A DNA stretch of 64,000 nt from Secundilactobacillus silagei JCM 19001 (GTDB lineage Bacteria > Bacillota > Bacilli > Lactobacillales > Lactobacillaceae): assembly GCF_002217945.1 (NCBI RefSeq), contig NZ_BCMG01000009.1, forward strand, positions 1 to 64,000, read 5' to 3'. Numbering within the stretch: position 1 is the first letter of the stretch; every line of letters starts with the position of its first letter. Position numbers and translations under genes: made by a program. The notes beneath the pieces were generated by a model. That model saw only the letters and a program-made list of their open reading frames with translations. It was not told where the DNA came from and did not search any database. Positions 1 to 7,553 of the stretch are shown here, in pieces.

Positions 1-204
1 CCGTTTGCGCGTCCTTGTTATGTTAAGGACAAAAACAAAACACCCAATCATCAAATAATGATTGAGTGCATTATGGTCGTTACCAACAACAGTTGACAGA
101 GAACCACTTAACTTGTGCAATTAAACATGACCATACAAAAAGGTCCCATTCCAAAAGGAATAGGACCTAAATGACGTTGTTTTATATCGTTTTAATGTTA
201 AAAA
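1..204. other. Non-coding left edge with two hairpins
   Basis: No supported gene. An inverted repeat pairs 11-16 with 25-30. A second pairs 41-51 with 58-68 around a 6-base loop and is followed, reading the minus strand, by a T-rich run, so it may be a second leftward terminator. The clear terminator of the next gene lies at 137-168. Confidence 0.5.
137..168 (-). terminator. Rho-independent terminator of the GNAT gene
   Basis: A 12-bp stem with one mismatch (141-152 with 157-168) around AAAA, followed on the minus strand by TTTTT. Confidence 0.75.
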
Positions 205-759
205 TTAGCTTGCTTGGTGTTTTGAAGCAGCGTCTTCATGAGGCAGCTTTTCGTAAACGTAGCTCAGATCGGCAGGGTGGTAAACACCTTTGATCTCACC
301 GACTTTAGTGAAGCCCATTTTAGCGATTAGATGTTGCATGGGTTTGTTGTCAGCATGAGTATCGATCCGAATCGACTTGATCTCTGGATGATCAGCGACA
401 ACGTGGTCGATCACTGCGTTGAACAGGCGGGTAGCATAGCCGTGACCAGCGTGCTGTGAATGGATGGCTACACGGTGAATGACAATGTAGTCGTCGCCGT
501 TGTTTAGCCAAGTCCCGTTCATGGTGTCATACGATGGGTCAGGTGGGGTAACGACGGCAATAGCGCCGACCGTTTCGTTGTCATCGGACTGTGCCAGATA
601 GGCAAAGCCGTTGTTGATATCAGAAGTGATCTGGTCACGGGAAGGGTAGTCGCCTTGCCATTGATCAACACCGCTTTCTGCCAGTTGGTTACTGCCGTCC
701 TTTAAAATATCAATAATCGTATCTAGATCTGCTAACGTTGCTTTTTTTAATTTCATCAT
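205..759 (-). CDS. GNAT-family N-acetyltransferase
   Basis: A 184-residue acetyltransferase of the GNAT fold, which moves acetyl from acetyl-CoA to an amine on a small molecule or protein; the substrate is unknown. The acetyl-CoA pyrophosphate loop is visible as QHAGHGYA (the Q/RxxGxG/A pattern), preceded by the beta strand DYIVIHRVAIH and followed by a helix, and the C-terminal half has the usual MGF turn. I chose the ATG at 759 (MMKLKKA) because AAGGGAG lies 5 bases upstream; a GTG at 783 would put that ribosome site inside the gene. It is a single gene ended by its own terminator. The family call is secure, the substrate is not. Confidence 0.85.
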   Translation of the reverse strand: MMKLKKATLADLDTIIDILKDGSNQLAESGVDQWQGDYPSRDQITSDINNGFAYLAQSDDNETVGAIAVVTPPDPSYDTMNGTWLNNGDDYIVIHRVAIHSQHAGHGYATRLFNAVIDHVVADHPEIKSIRIDTHADNKPMQHLIAKMGFTKVGEIKGVYHPADLSYVYEKLPHEDAASKHQAS

Positions 760-856
760 ATCGACTCCCTTACTTAAAATCACTTTTACCAGATTACCCT
801 AAGTTCTTACTAATTACCAGTAAAAGATTTCAATTAACCCAATTTTTGAAATGTTT

Positions 857-873
857 CGTCACAAAAACGTGAC
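857..873. promoter_or_regulatory. GTCAC/GTGAC inverted repeat, possible operator
   Basis: GTCAC at 858-862 and GTGAC at 869-873 form a perfect 5-bp inverted repeat with a 6-base spacer, about 75 bases before the secreted-protein gene. Role as an operator is inference only. Confidence 0.3.
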
Positions 874-945
874 ATTCTCGTTATCGTGTATTAATCCACT
901 TCCTTTATCCTTGTAACAAGTTATTAGAACTTGGAGGAGGTAAAC

Positions 946-1356
946 ATGAATAAACCGTTTAAATTATCAATGGGGCTCATCGTCTTGGCCAGTATCATCA
1001 CCGTCTTAATGTTTGGTCAAAGTCAGGCCAGCGCCGCATTGAATCGTAAAACTTCGGCATTAAAACAGGCAGATCGGGCTTCAGTATCAACGAAGCGGGT
1101 GGCCTTAACACCAACTCATCAATTACACGTAGTCGTCACGGCTTACGATAAAAATCAAAATATTAGTCATCACAAGTATTCTTACAAGCTTTTCCGAAAT
1201 GGCAAAAGCGTCCGCACAATTTCATTTTCTAACGGTCATACGACACGTGCGATTAAAGCTAAACCAGGAAATTATTCAGTACGTGTTTATAGTCACCATA
1301 AGAATATTAATTTCAGCGGTGGCGTTTCGACCTCTGATCAGCCGCACTTTGTATAA
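946..1356 (+). CDS. Small secreted protein of unknown function
   Basis: A 136-residue exported protein. Residues 1 to about 30 are a classic signal peptide: Lys near the start, a hydrophobic stretch MGLIVLASIITVLMF and an ASA end suited to signal peptidase I. The mature part is Lys/His/Ser-rich with alternating short strands (HQLHVVVTAYDKNQ, YSVRVYSHHKN), which suggests a small beta-sandwich. I do not recognise the family. The ATG at 946 follows GGAGGAGG by 5 bases; a TTG at 931 in frame lies before that site and is not used. It stands alone between divergent and tandem neighbours, with an inverted repeat upstream at 857-873. Confidence 0.7.
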   Translation: MNKPFKLSMGLIVLASIITVLMFGQSQASAALNRKTSALKQADRASVSTKRVALTPTHQLHVVVTAYDKNQNISHHKYSYKLFRNGKSVRTISFSNGHTTRAIKAKPGNYSVRVYSHHKNINFSGGVSTSDQPHFV

Positions 1357-1475
1357 GCTGTAACAAACAGGGCATATTAATTGATTTGATCAAGATTAGC
1401 GTTCATACTTGAATTAGTTGGAAGTTGACCTTGTCAGTGTGGCTCGTTTCTGAGCTCGTTAAAGGAGTGATGACC

Positions 1476-1916
1476 ATGTTTTCACATATTTTAGTGCCGC
1501 TCGATGGTAGTGATAATTCGAAATCTGCACTAAAAGTTGCCATTAAGATTAGTCGCTATTTTGGTTCCACAATTACTTTGATCGCAGTTATTGATCAGAC
1601 TCGAGTTACCTTAGCTGCAGGTAACATTCCGATGGACTTACAAAATGATTTAAGAGGCCATGCGGTAACGGTCATTAACGAAGGTAAAAAATTGACTGAA
1701 GCAGCTGGTATCGACGCCAAAACGATGATTGAATCCGGCCCGCCTAAGAGTGTGATTGCTGAAACGGCTAACAAGCAGGACTTTGATTTGATCGTCATGG
1801 GCAAGTCAGGTGCTGATGCGTTTAACCGGCTACTGATTGGTTCAACCACCGCATACGTTGTGCGTCACGCAGACGTTCAAGTCTTAGTGGTTAACGCTGG
1901 AGAAAAAGTTGAATAA
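1476..1916 (+). CDS. Universal stress protein, UspA family
   Basis: A 146-residue cytoplasmic UspA-domain protein. It opens with the family strand FSHILVPLDGS and ends with the nucleotide-binding pattern G2xG9xGS/T, seen as GKSGADAFNRLLIGST, so it belongs to the ATP-binding class. ESGPP and DLIVMGK are the other typical blocks. Such proteins accumulate under starvation, acid or oxidative stress; the molecular role is not settled. I chose the ATG at 1476 because AAAGGAG at 1461-1467 is 8 bases upstream, whereas the ATG at 1470 sits only 2 bases from it. It is followed by its own terminator, so it is monocistronic. Confidence 0.9.
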   Translation: MFSHILVPLDGSDNSKSALKVAIKISRYFGSTITLIAVIDQTRVTLAAGNIPMDLQNDLRGHAVTVINEGKKLTEAAGIDAKTMIESGPPKSVIAETANKQDFDLIVMGKSGADAFNRLLIGSTTAYVVRHADVQVLVVNAGEKVE

Positions 1917-1928
1917 TCACACAAAAAC

Positions 1929-1974
1929 ATCAGTCAGTCTCTCCTGATTTGGGAGAAATGGCTGATATTTTTTC
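1929..1974 (+). terminator. Terminator after the universal stress gene
   Basis: Imperfect stem of about 16 bp with wobble pairs between ATCAGTCAG and GGCTGAT, followed by ATTTTTT. Confidence 0.6.
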
Positions 1975-1997
1975 GACTAATTTTGCTGTTAGATCAT

Positions 1998-2381
1998 TCA
2001 TTGAATTTGTGACTGGTTTAATGGCCACCGCTGATTGTCGACGGTTGGCATTAAGAGGAGCACGAATAACCAGATCGTCCCGATCACTGGAATGACGGAA
2101 ATCACCAGCCACCAGTTACTGTGGTTAGAATCATGCAGGCGACGGGCCCGGATGGTGAAGTTAGCCAGCCACACTAAGGCTAGAATCAGGCCAAAAATGA
2201 CCGAATTCGTATTGGCGGCGATCTCGTAATGACCGTTGACCATGTATTGCGATTGATGGGTCAGCACACTATATAGCCAGATCACGATGGCGTTAATAAT
2301 GTAAGCCGTCCAGTATTGTTTGCGCGTTGCGGTTGCGTTGAAAACCGTTAATTTTGACCAGTATTCAATATAACTTTGCAA
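1998..2381 (-). CDS. DUF805 inner-membrane protein
   Basis: A 127-residue membrane protein of the DUF805 (YhaH-like) family. It has the N-terminal amphipathic start with an aromatic YW, three or four hydrophobic segments (IINAIVIWLYSVL, VIFGLILALVWLAN, WWLVISVIPVIGTIWLFVLLL) and the family motif RRLHDSNHSNWW between the last two. Function of the family is unknown. The start is TTG at 2381, with AAGGGGG 9 bases upstream. It lies 21 bases behind the zinc-ribbon gene on the same strand, so the two are likely cotranscribed from the promoter near 2591. Confidence 0.85.
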   Translation of the reverse strand: MQSYIEYWSKLTVFNATATRKQYWTAYIINAIVIWLYSVLTHQSQYMVNGHYEIAANTNSVIFGLILALVWLANFTIRARRLHDSNHSNWWLVISVIPVIGTIWLFVLLLMPTVDNQRWPLNQSQIQ

Positions 2382-2402
2382 TATTAAATACCCCCTTAAG
2401 AA

Positions 2403-2564
2403 TTATTTAACGATAAAGTTAGATTTAAACAGATACCCGCAGGTGGGGCAATGGTTTATCCCATAGTAAATGGTCATTTCGTGGTGACATTGCGGACAGC
2501 TGCCAAGCATGCCACGACGGATCTTTTTGAAGGTGGTTGCCGGTTTTTTAGGTTTATCAGGCAT
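2403..2564 (-). CDS. 53-residue zinc-ribbon protein
   Basis: A short gene read directly from the minus strand, ATG at 2564 to TAA at 2403. It encodes 53 residues with a basic N-terminus (MPDKPKKPATTFKKIRR) and two Cys pairs, CPQC at 23-26 and CPTC at 39-42, spaced 12 residues apart as in a zinc ribbon. The ribosome site AAAAGGAGG is 6-7 bases upstream and an extended -10 promoter lies at 2591-2599. It precedes the DUF805 gene with no room for another promoter. The function is unknown; a metal-binding adaptor or nucleic-acid contact is possible but unsupported. Confidence 0.75.
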   Translation of the reverse strand: MPDKPKKPATTFKKIRRGMLGSCPQCHHEMTIYYGINHCPTCGYLFKSNFIVK

Positions 2565-2590
2565 ATGAGTTCCTCCTTTTTGACAATTTT

Positions 2591-2599
2591 AGTATAGCA
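2591..2599 (-). promoter_or_regulatory. Extended -10 promoter for the zinc-ribbon gene
   Basis: TGCTATACT on the minus strand, 27 bases before the start codon; no clean -35 at the right spacing, as is usual for TGn promoters. Confidence 0.55.
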
Positions 2600-2643
2600 T
2601 TATTGATGTTAAATGACTTCAATGATGCTGGTCAGTTCAAAGC

Positions 2644-2685
2644 AAAATGGCTGCTAAAACCAAACTTGGTTTTAGCAGCCATTTT
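2644..2685 (-). terminator. Terminator of the lysozyme gene
   Basis: Perfect 20-bp inverted repeat (2644-2663 with 2666-2685) with A-rich and T-rich ends, so it can work on either strand. Confidence 0.85.
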
Positions 2686-2700
2686 ATTAATCTTAATTGA

Positions 2701-3834
2701 TTAGCGGTTAGGGTTCAGACCGGCGTGCAGATAGCCGCGCCAGATCCAGCCAGCATGTTGACCGTTACCGCTTCTCACGTGGTAGTAGATCGCGTAATGG
2801 TGCGATGACTTCCGGTACAATTTTTCATGACCGTCAGTGTACCAAGTGGTGTGCGGTAAGTTCTTCATGTCTGCGTATTTAATGCCCAAGTGCTTAGAAT
2901 AACGGGCACCGGAAAGGGTCCAGTAAGCGTGCCGGTGCATTGAAGAACGCCAAATGAGCTTGACTGAATTTGAACGGGCTGCCGAGTAGTTAGATGATGA
3001 GCTCGAAGCTGTCGGTGTCGGCGTGGTTGGCGTTGTGGTTGATGACTTAGGCGCTGGTGCTGGCACCTTGACCAGAGTGGTCTTTGGTGTTGAGCTGCCA
3101 GAACTGGTGTGAACTGCGGCGTTGGCATCACCATTGACGTAGAAATCGTTGTTTAACTGACTGACATCGAGGTTCTGTGATTCGCCATTAAAGCGGTAAT
3201 CAGAAGCCCATTGCCAGGCGTTAGCTGACGGATATTCCGTCCCAGTTGGGTTAGATGGCCATTGCGCGATCCAGCCCTTGTTGCTGTCATTAGTGTCGAT
3301 CCGGCTGCCTAACCAGCTTGCCATGGTGTATAAGTCGGTCTTATTGTAGCCAGCAGCGTTTAAGGTGCTGTCAAAGGCGGCTAGATCAGCATCGTTAGTC
3401 GCTTTTGATTGCCGGCCTAATTCACTGGCTTCAAAATCAACGACCAGGACCATGTTCTTGGAGCTGGTCACTGATTGAACGGATTTAATAAAATTCTGGG
3501 CCTCAGCTTGCGCACTCGCTACCGAAGTAAAGTGGGCGAAGTGGTAGTAGTTAACGGCTAGTCCAGCATTTTGAGCAGCTGATGACTGCTGCTGCAGGAC
3601 GGGGCTGGTATAAGAAGTTCCTTCAGAAGCCTTGATAGCAACGGCTTTAACGCCAGCATCGTGCAACTTTTGATAATCACTGGCACCCAGATTGGATTGC
3701 CAGCTGGAAAGGTCGACCATGTCCGTTCGCGGCTGTGAACTATTTGGGCTCAGTGCGTGGGCGGAATGACCGCCGACTAAAAGTACACTTCCCGCAACGG
3801 CGAGAGTGGTTAATAATTGTTTAGATAATTGCAT
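2701..3834 (-). CDS. Secreted GH25 lysozyme with C-terminal wall-binding-like domain
   Basis: A 377-residue exported muramidase-type enzyme that would cut the MurNAc-GlcNAc bond of peptidoglycan. Residues 1 to about 27 form a signal peptide ending SAHA. The glycoside hydrolase 25 barrel follows: DMVDLSSWQ carries the first catalytic-site Asp, AIKASEG and YYHFAHF are family blocks, and VVDFEASE gives the DxE catalytic pair. A Ser/Thr/Pro-rich linker (TPTTPTPTASSSSS) leads to a C-terminal His/Tyr/Trp-rich module of about 85 residues, probably for wall binding. The ATG at 3834 has GAGGGGA at the proper distance; an upstream TTG at 3852 overlaps that site. It is a single gene, and could be an autolysin or a bacteriolytic enzyme. 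Confidence 0.9.
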   Translation of the reverse strand: MQLSKQLLTTLAVAGSVLLVGGHSAHALSPNSSQPRTDMVDLSSWQSNLGASDYQKLHDAGVKAVAIKASEGTSYTSPVLQQQSSAAQNAGLAVNYYHFAHFTSVASAQAEAQNFIKSVQSVTSSKNMVLVVDFEASELGRQSKATNDADLAAFDSTLNAAGYNKTDLYTMASWLGSRIDTNDSNKGWIAQWPSNPTGTEYPSANAWQWASDYRFNGESQNLDVSQLNNDFYVNGDANAAVHTSSGSSTPKTTLVKVPAPAPKSSTTTPTTPTPTASSSSSNYSAARSNSVKLIWRSSMHRHAYWTLSGARYSKHLGIKYADMKNLPHTTWYTDGHEKLYRKSSHHYAIYYHVRSGNGQHAGWIWRGYLHAGLNPNR

Positions 3835-3947
3835 AAAATTGATTCCCCTCAATCATTCTTGTTATAGTTATGGGTGACGCTGATTGGTTAAATAAGCGTC
3901 AAATTAACCGACTGCCATAAATTAAGTAGTCGGTTAATTGTCAAACG

Positions 3948-4214
3948 TTAAATTCTAGCTGCCATTTTGTGATCAACTAAGGTTGAAACGACCGATTCTA
4001 GCTGATCCGTGGTGCCGTCAACACTCAGTTCAATTTTGGCACCGTCTGGAACGCCCAGACTCATGACGCCCAGTGAACTGTTAGCAGTTGTTTTGGTACC
4101 GTTATAGGCCAGTGTAATATCAAAATCGTATTTGGCTAATTCATTGGTTAACTGGTTAACGATATCACCAGTTAATCCTTCTGATGAAATGACTTTAACA
4201 GTAGTACTTACCAA
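3948..4214 (-). CDS. HPr-like protein lacking the active-site histidine
   Basis: An 88-residue protein colinear with phosphocarrier HPr, without gaps. The regulatory region is intact: NSSLGVMSLGV places Ser at position 46, the target of HPr kinase, followed by GVMSLGV as in true HPr. The PTS active site is gone: where HPr reads GIHARPA, this reads GLTGDIV, so His15 is Thr, Arg17 is Asp and Pro18 is Ile. It cannot therefore carry PTS phosphate on residue 15. The start TTG at 4214 follows GAGGTG by 6 bases and gives exactly the HPr length; GTG at 4223 overlaps that site. It is monocistronic with its own promoter. It resembles Bacillus Crh in idea (Ser46 kept, His15 lost) but not in the loop residues. 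The ptsH gene itself is not in this window. Confidence 0.75.
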   Translation of the reverse strand: MVSTTVKVISSEGLTGDIVNQLTNELAKYDFDITLAYNGTKTTANSSLGVMSLGVPDGAKIELSVDGTTDQLESVVSTLVDHKMAARI

Positions 4215-4296
4215 TCTCAACACCTCATTTGGATAGAATTATGATCTGTTTCGAGTAATCCTGTGTTTCATTGAAAGCTAGATCCACTAGAAGAGC

Positions 4297-4350
4297 ACCG
4301 CTTGGTAAGCGGTTATTACTATGATAGCATGGTATATGGATAAATCAAAA
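4297..4350 (-). promoter_or_regulatory. Promoter and start-site hairpin of the HPr-like gene
   Basis: On the minus strand an extended -10 TGCTATCAT lies at 4321-4329 with TTGATT about 16 bases upstream. Just downstream of the -10, ACCGCTT (4297-4303) and AAGCGGT (4307-4313) form a perfect 7-bp inverted repeat at the expected transcription start, fitting an operator or a 5-prime hairpin. Confidence 0.5.
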
Positions 4351-4394
4351 GCAGACGCAACAATTAATGGGATTTAATCAAAGGAGGGGTTAGG

Positions 4395-4784
4395 ATGCGC
4401 TTTCAGGATTTAGTGCCGATCGAACTGAACACGATTGAGGCTTCAACCGTTTATCGAGCTGATAAGCCCCGACCAAAACAGCATGATTGGCAGCTGGACT
4501 GGGAACGGTTACGGCAGCTGATCTTAGATAATAGCGAACGGCTGGATGAAGTTAAAGCCGGTATCGCAGAGGACTGGGTGCGCACTCACGGGACCATCTG
4601 GGATCGCACCCGCGGCTTTTACCGCCAGCCCAATGATCACTACGATTACGATGATACAGTCTTTTGGGGCTATTCATCGTGGGGTACGCCGGCCATTTCG
4701 GTCATCTTTGCGGATGAAACGGAAGCTTCTTACCAGTTATATCGGGACGGTATGGATTATAATTACCATTATTTAGGGCAATGA
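4395..4784 (+). CDS. Conserved-type protein of unknown function, upstream of mvaS
   Basis: A 129-residue soluble protein that I do not recognise. It is rich in aromatic and acidic residues (DWQLDWERL, NDHYDYDDTVFWGYSSWG, GMDYNYHYLG) and has no signal peptide or membrane segment. AAAGGAGGGG sits 6-8 bases before the ATG. Its stop codon overlaps a possible ATG of the next gene, and the preferred mvaS start is only 26 bases further on, so the two are almost certainly one transcript. That coupling is the only functional hint. Confidence 0.75.
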   Translation: MRFQDLVPIELNTIEASTVYRADKPRPKQHDWQLDWERLRQLILDNSERLDEVKAGIAEDWVRTHGTIWDRTRGFYRQPNDHYDYDDTVFWGYSSWGTPAISVIFADETEASYQLYRDGMDYNYHYLGQ

Positions 4785-4810
4785 ATTTTAAAATGAGCGA
4801 GGATACAGTT

Positions 4811-5974
4811 ATGCAAATTGGAATCGATCAACTGGCGTTTTATACGCCAAAAACTTATTTGGACCTGGTTGATCTGGCTCACGCACGTCATCAGGAGCCG
4901 GACAAATATCGAATCGGTATCGGTCAGTCGCAACAGGCCGTTATTCCGGTCACCCAGGACGCGGTGACTTTAGCAGCCAACGCGGCCGTGAAAATCGTGA
5001 ATGCAACTAACCGTGACCAAATTGCCATGGTGCTATTTGGCACCGAATCGGGCATTGATAATTCTAAGTCAGCAGCGGTTTACCTGCAGCGGCTGTTGCA
5101 CTTACCGGGCAATATTCGGACCATTGAACTCAAACAGGCCTGCTACGGTGCAACGGCTGGGGTGCAGTTTGCTCACGACTATGTACGGCTGCATCCCGAT
5201 AAGCAGGTACTGGTCATTGGGGCGGACATTGCCCGTTATGGTCTCAACACGCCTGGTGAAGTGACGCAGGGCGGTGGGGCAGTTGCCATGACCATCAGTG
5301 CTGAACCGCGGTTGCTGAATCTGGATAATGAAACTGCCTTTAAGTCTGAAGACATTATGGACTTTTGGCGGCCGCTTTATCGAACGGAAGCACTGGTGGA
5401 CGGCCGGTTTTCAGAGAACGTCTACATTGATTTCTTTAAGGCGGTTTGGCAGAATTATCAGCAGCAGACGGACCGCACCATTGCGGACTTCACTGCCTTT
5501 GCCTTTCACTTACCGTTTACTAAAATGGGCCTCAAAGCCTTACGGGCAATTTTACCGGAAGCAAATGAGATGCAGCAAAAACAGTTGATGGCTAACTTTG
5601 AAGCCAGTCGCGTCTATAATCGTCAGGTGGGGAACCTGTACACCGGCTCACTGTACTTAAGTCTGCGTTCACTGTTTGACAACGCGGCGTTAAAACCAGG
5701 GCAGCGTATTGGCTTGTTCAGCTATGGGTCTGGCGCAGAAGGCGAATTCTTCAGTGGCACGATCAGTGATCAATTTGACGCTCAGGCTTCACGGCAGTGG
5801 TTTACGGACTTCTTTGACGGCCGCCAACAACTGACCATGGCGCAGTACGAACAGGTCTTCTCACAAAAACTGCCTGACCATGATGTCTTGCTTGACCTGA
5901 GTCACGATGATGCCCGGTTTGTTTTAAGCGGAATCAAGCATGACCAGCGGCAGTATGTCGACCGTGGTCACTAA
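4811..5974 (+). CDS. mvaS: Hydroxymethylglutaryl-CoA synthase
   Basis: A 387-residue enzyme that condenses acetyl-CoA and acetoacetyl-CoA to HMG-CoA in the mevalonate route to isoprenoids, the route lactobacilli use. The catalytic triad of bacterial HMG-CoA synthases is in place: Glu79 (GTESG), the acyl-accepting Cys111 (KQACYGAT) and His233 (AFHLPF). GIDQLAFYTPK is the usual N-terminus. The ATG at 4811 has GAGG 8 bases upstream and gives the family start; an ATG at 4781 would add 10 residues and overlap the previous stop. It is the last gene of a two-gene unit ended by a hairpin shared with lexA. The product feeds undecaprenyl phosphate made by uppS elsewhere in this window. Confidence 0.95.
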   Translation: MQIGIDQLAFYTPKTYLDLVDLAHARHQEPDKYRIGIGQSQQAVIPVTQDAVTLAANAAVKIVNATNRDQIAMVLFGTESGIDNSKSAAVYLQRLLHLPGNIRTIELKQACYGATAGVQFAHDYVRLHPDKQVLVIGADIARYGLNTPGEVTQGGGAVAMTISAEPRLLNLDNETAFKSEDIMDFWRPLYRTEALVDGRFSENVYIDFFKAVWQNYQQQTDRTIADFTAFAFHLPFTKMGLKALRAILPEANEMQQKQLMANFEASRVYNRQVGNLYTGSLYLSLRSLFDNAALKPGQRIGLFSYGSGAEGEFFSGTISDQFDAQASRQWFTDFFDGRQQLTMAQYEQVFSQKLPDHDVLLDLSHDDARFVLSGIKHDQRQYVDRGH

Positions 5975-5986
5975 AATGAGATAAAA

Positions 5987-6028
5987 AATGAGGTTGATTC
6001 TCCTAATTTAGGGAATCAACCTCATTAT
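5987..6028. terminator. Bidirectional terminator between mvaS and lexA
   Basis: A stem of about 15 bp (AATGAGGTTGATTC with GAATCAACCTCATT) flanked by A-rich and T-rich sequence between convergent genes. Confidence 0.8.
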
Positions 6029-6038
6029 TATTGATTAG

Positions 6039-6668
6039 TTAAAAAATTTCATCACGGTACAAACCGACGACCTTACCTAAAATGGTCACTTGATTGAGGA
6101 TAATGGGGGCCATCGTATCGTTTTCGGGCTGCAGGCGGTAGTAGTGATCTTCCTTATAGAACCGCTTGCAAGTGGCTTCATTTTCTTCAGTCATGGCAAT
6201 CACAATTTCACCGTTTTCGGCTGAATGCTGTTTCTTGACGATGACTTTATCACCATTCAAGATACCCGCATTGATCATACTTTCACCACGAATTTGCAGC
6301 ATGAATAGCTCGCTGGCTTCATCTTCTAAGTTGTCTGGTACTGGGAAGTAATCCGTGGCTTCCTGAACGGCTAAAATGGGTTCGCCAGCCGCTACAGTGC
6401 CTAAGACTGGAATCTTGGTTGGCTTGGTGACGATACCTAGCGCTTCGATACCCTGATCAGTGACTTCCAGTGCCCGTGGCTTAGTGGCGTCTTTAATTAA
6501 AAGACCCTTTTTAGAAAGCCGGGCAATGTGACCATGCACGGTGGAAGTTGAACTGAGACCCACCTTTTCACCGATTTCACGAACGGTCGGCGGATAACCG
6601 TGGGACTGAGTCTGTTCATAAATAAATCGCAAAATTGCGAGTTGTTTTGATTCTGAAGATTTTGTCAT
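6039..6668 (-). CDS. lexA: SOS repressor LexA
   Basis: A 209-residue transcriptional repressor and self-cleaving protease that controls the DNA-damage response. The N-terminal winged helix-turn-helix includes [20 protein letters not shown]. The RecA-stimulated cleavage site is the Ala94-Gly95 bond in TVAAGEP, and the serine-lysine dyad is Ser130 (RGESM) and Lys168 (CKRFYKE). Its promoter overlaps a close match to the Gram-positive SOS box, so autoregulation is expected. It is transcribed away from ynzC, the usual arrangement in this order of bacteria. Nothing unusual is seen in the protein. Confidence 0.95.
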   Translation of the reverse strand: MTKSSESKQLAILRFIYEQTQSHGYPPTVREIGEKVGLSSTSTVHGHIARLSKKGLLIKDATKPRALEVTDQGIEALGIVTKPTKIPVLGTVAAGEPILAVQEATDYFPVPDNLEDEASELFMLQIRGESMINAGILNGDKVIVKKQHSAENGEIVIAMTEENEATCKRFYKEDHYYRLQPENDTMAPIILNQVTILGKVVGLYRDEIF

Positions 6669-6703
6669 GGTTTCACCTCTAACATTCGGTTTGATTTATC
6701 GCT

Positions 6704-6732
6704 ATAATAGCATAGTTAGACCATTATTTCAA
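6704..6732 (-). promoter_or_regulatory. lexA promoter
   Basis: Minus-strand TTGAAA (6732-6727), a 17-base spacer and TATTAT (6709-6704) preceded by TGC. Confidence 0.75.
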
Positions 6733-6743
6733 ACAAGTGTTCG
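6730..6743. promoter_or_regulatory. LexA (SOS) box
   Basis: Minus strand CGAACACTTGTTTG against the Gram-positive consensus CGAACRNRYGTTYG, with one off-consensus base in the centre. It abuts and overlaps the lexA -35, so bound LexA would block its own gene. Confidence 0.7.
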
Positions 6744-6825
6744 CATTTGACCTGAATTTGGAATGGTTGAAATTCCTGAATTGTATTTCCCCGGGAATTT
6801 TCTCGCCAGATATAAGCTTTCTTCC

Positions 6826-6854
6826 TTGAACCAGTAAGGGTTTGGATGTATTAT
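6826..6854 (+). promoter_or_regulatory. ynzC promoter
   Basis: TTGAAC, a 17-base spacer and TATTAT, 33 bases before the start codon. Confidence 0.65.
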
Positions 6855-6887
6855 ATCAAAGTGTGTTTGTACAAGGGAGTGATATTA

Positions 6888-7130
6888 ATGGCAGAAACTG
6901 AAATGAAAGATTTAATCGCCCGTATTAATGAATTGGCTAAGAAAGCCAAGTCAGAAGGTTTAACTGAGCTTGAAAAGGTTGAACGCAAAGACCTTCGTCA
7001 AAAGTACTTGAAAAAGTTCCGTGCGGGTTTTAAAAACGATATTGAAATGCTACGGGTCTTTGATAAGTCCGGTAAGGAAGTTACACCTAAAAAGGTTCAG
7101 GAGATTCAAAAAAAGAAGGGTTTACGGTAA
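6888..7130 (+). CDS. ynzC: DUF896 protein YnzC
   Basis: An 80-residue cytoplasmic protein of the DUF896 (YnzC) family: short, highly charged and helical, with LIARINELAKKAKSEGLTEL followed by ERKDLRQKYLKKFR. The Bacillus member lies in the SOS-controlled yneA-yneB-ynzC group beside lexA, and the same pairing is kept here, although no SOS box sits in this gene's own -35/-10 region. I start it at 6888, where AAGGGAG is 8-9 bases upstream; the in-frame ATG at 6846 overlaps the promoter -10. The molecular role is unknown. Confidence 0.88.
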   Translation: MAETEMKDLIARINELAKKAKSEGLTELEKVERKDLRQKYLKKFRAGFKNDIEMLRVFDKSGKEVTPKKVQEIQKKKGLR

Positions 7131-7224
7131 ATCGGTTGACCCTTTCCTGCAGAAGCCCTTTTAAATTAACCCAAACTTGTGTAATATGGTTAATTGGAAG
7201 TTACTGTAAAGGAGGCACAGCCAC

Positions 7225-7452
7225 TTGAGCACTGGAATTTGGATTCTAATTGTAATCGTTGCTTTATTAGCCGGTCTGGCACTTGGTTTCTTCGGAGCTC
7301 GTCGGTACATGGAGAAGTACATTCGTGAAAATCCGCCGATCAGCGAAGATCAAATGCGCACAATGATGATGCAGATGGGCCAACGTCCATCCGAAAAAAA
7401 GTTGCGTCAGATGATGAACAGCATGAAACAGCAGCAATCAGAAAAGCGTTAA
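7225..7452 (+). CDS. yneF: UPF0154 membrane protein YneF
   Basis: A 75-residue single-pass membrane protein. Residues 4-24 ([20 protein letters not shown]) form an N-terminal transmembrane helix with a small-residue face; the remainder is a charged cytoplasmic tail with the family block [24 protein letters not shown]. The start is TTG at 7225 behind AAAGGAGG. It follows ynzC as in Bacillus and is closed by a weak terminator. The function is unknown. Confidence 0.88.
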   Translation: MSTGIWILIVIVALLAGLALGFFGARRYMEKYIRENPPISEDQMRTMMMQMGQRPSEKKLRQMMNSMKQQQSEKR

Positions 7453-7470
7453 ATCGCATTCGTGAACGAA

Positions 7471-7496
7471 GGCTTGGGGAATCCCGAGTCTTTTTT
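7471..7496 (+). terminator. Terminator after yneF
   Basis: An 8-bp stem with two G-T pairs, a GAAT loop and TTTTTT. Confidence 0.6.
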
Positions 7497-7553
7497 AATT
7501 TTGTCAGTAAAATCACACTTGATCAAAACTATTAATGAAGGAGGCGACCACTT

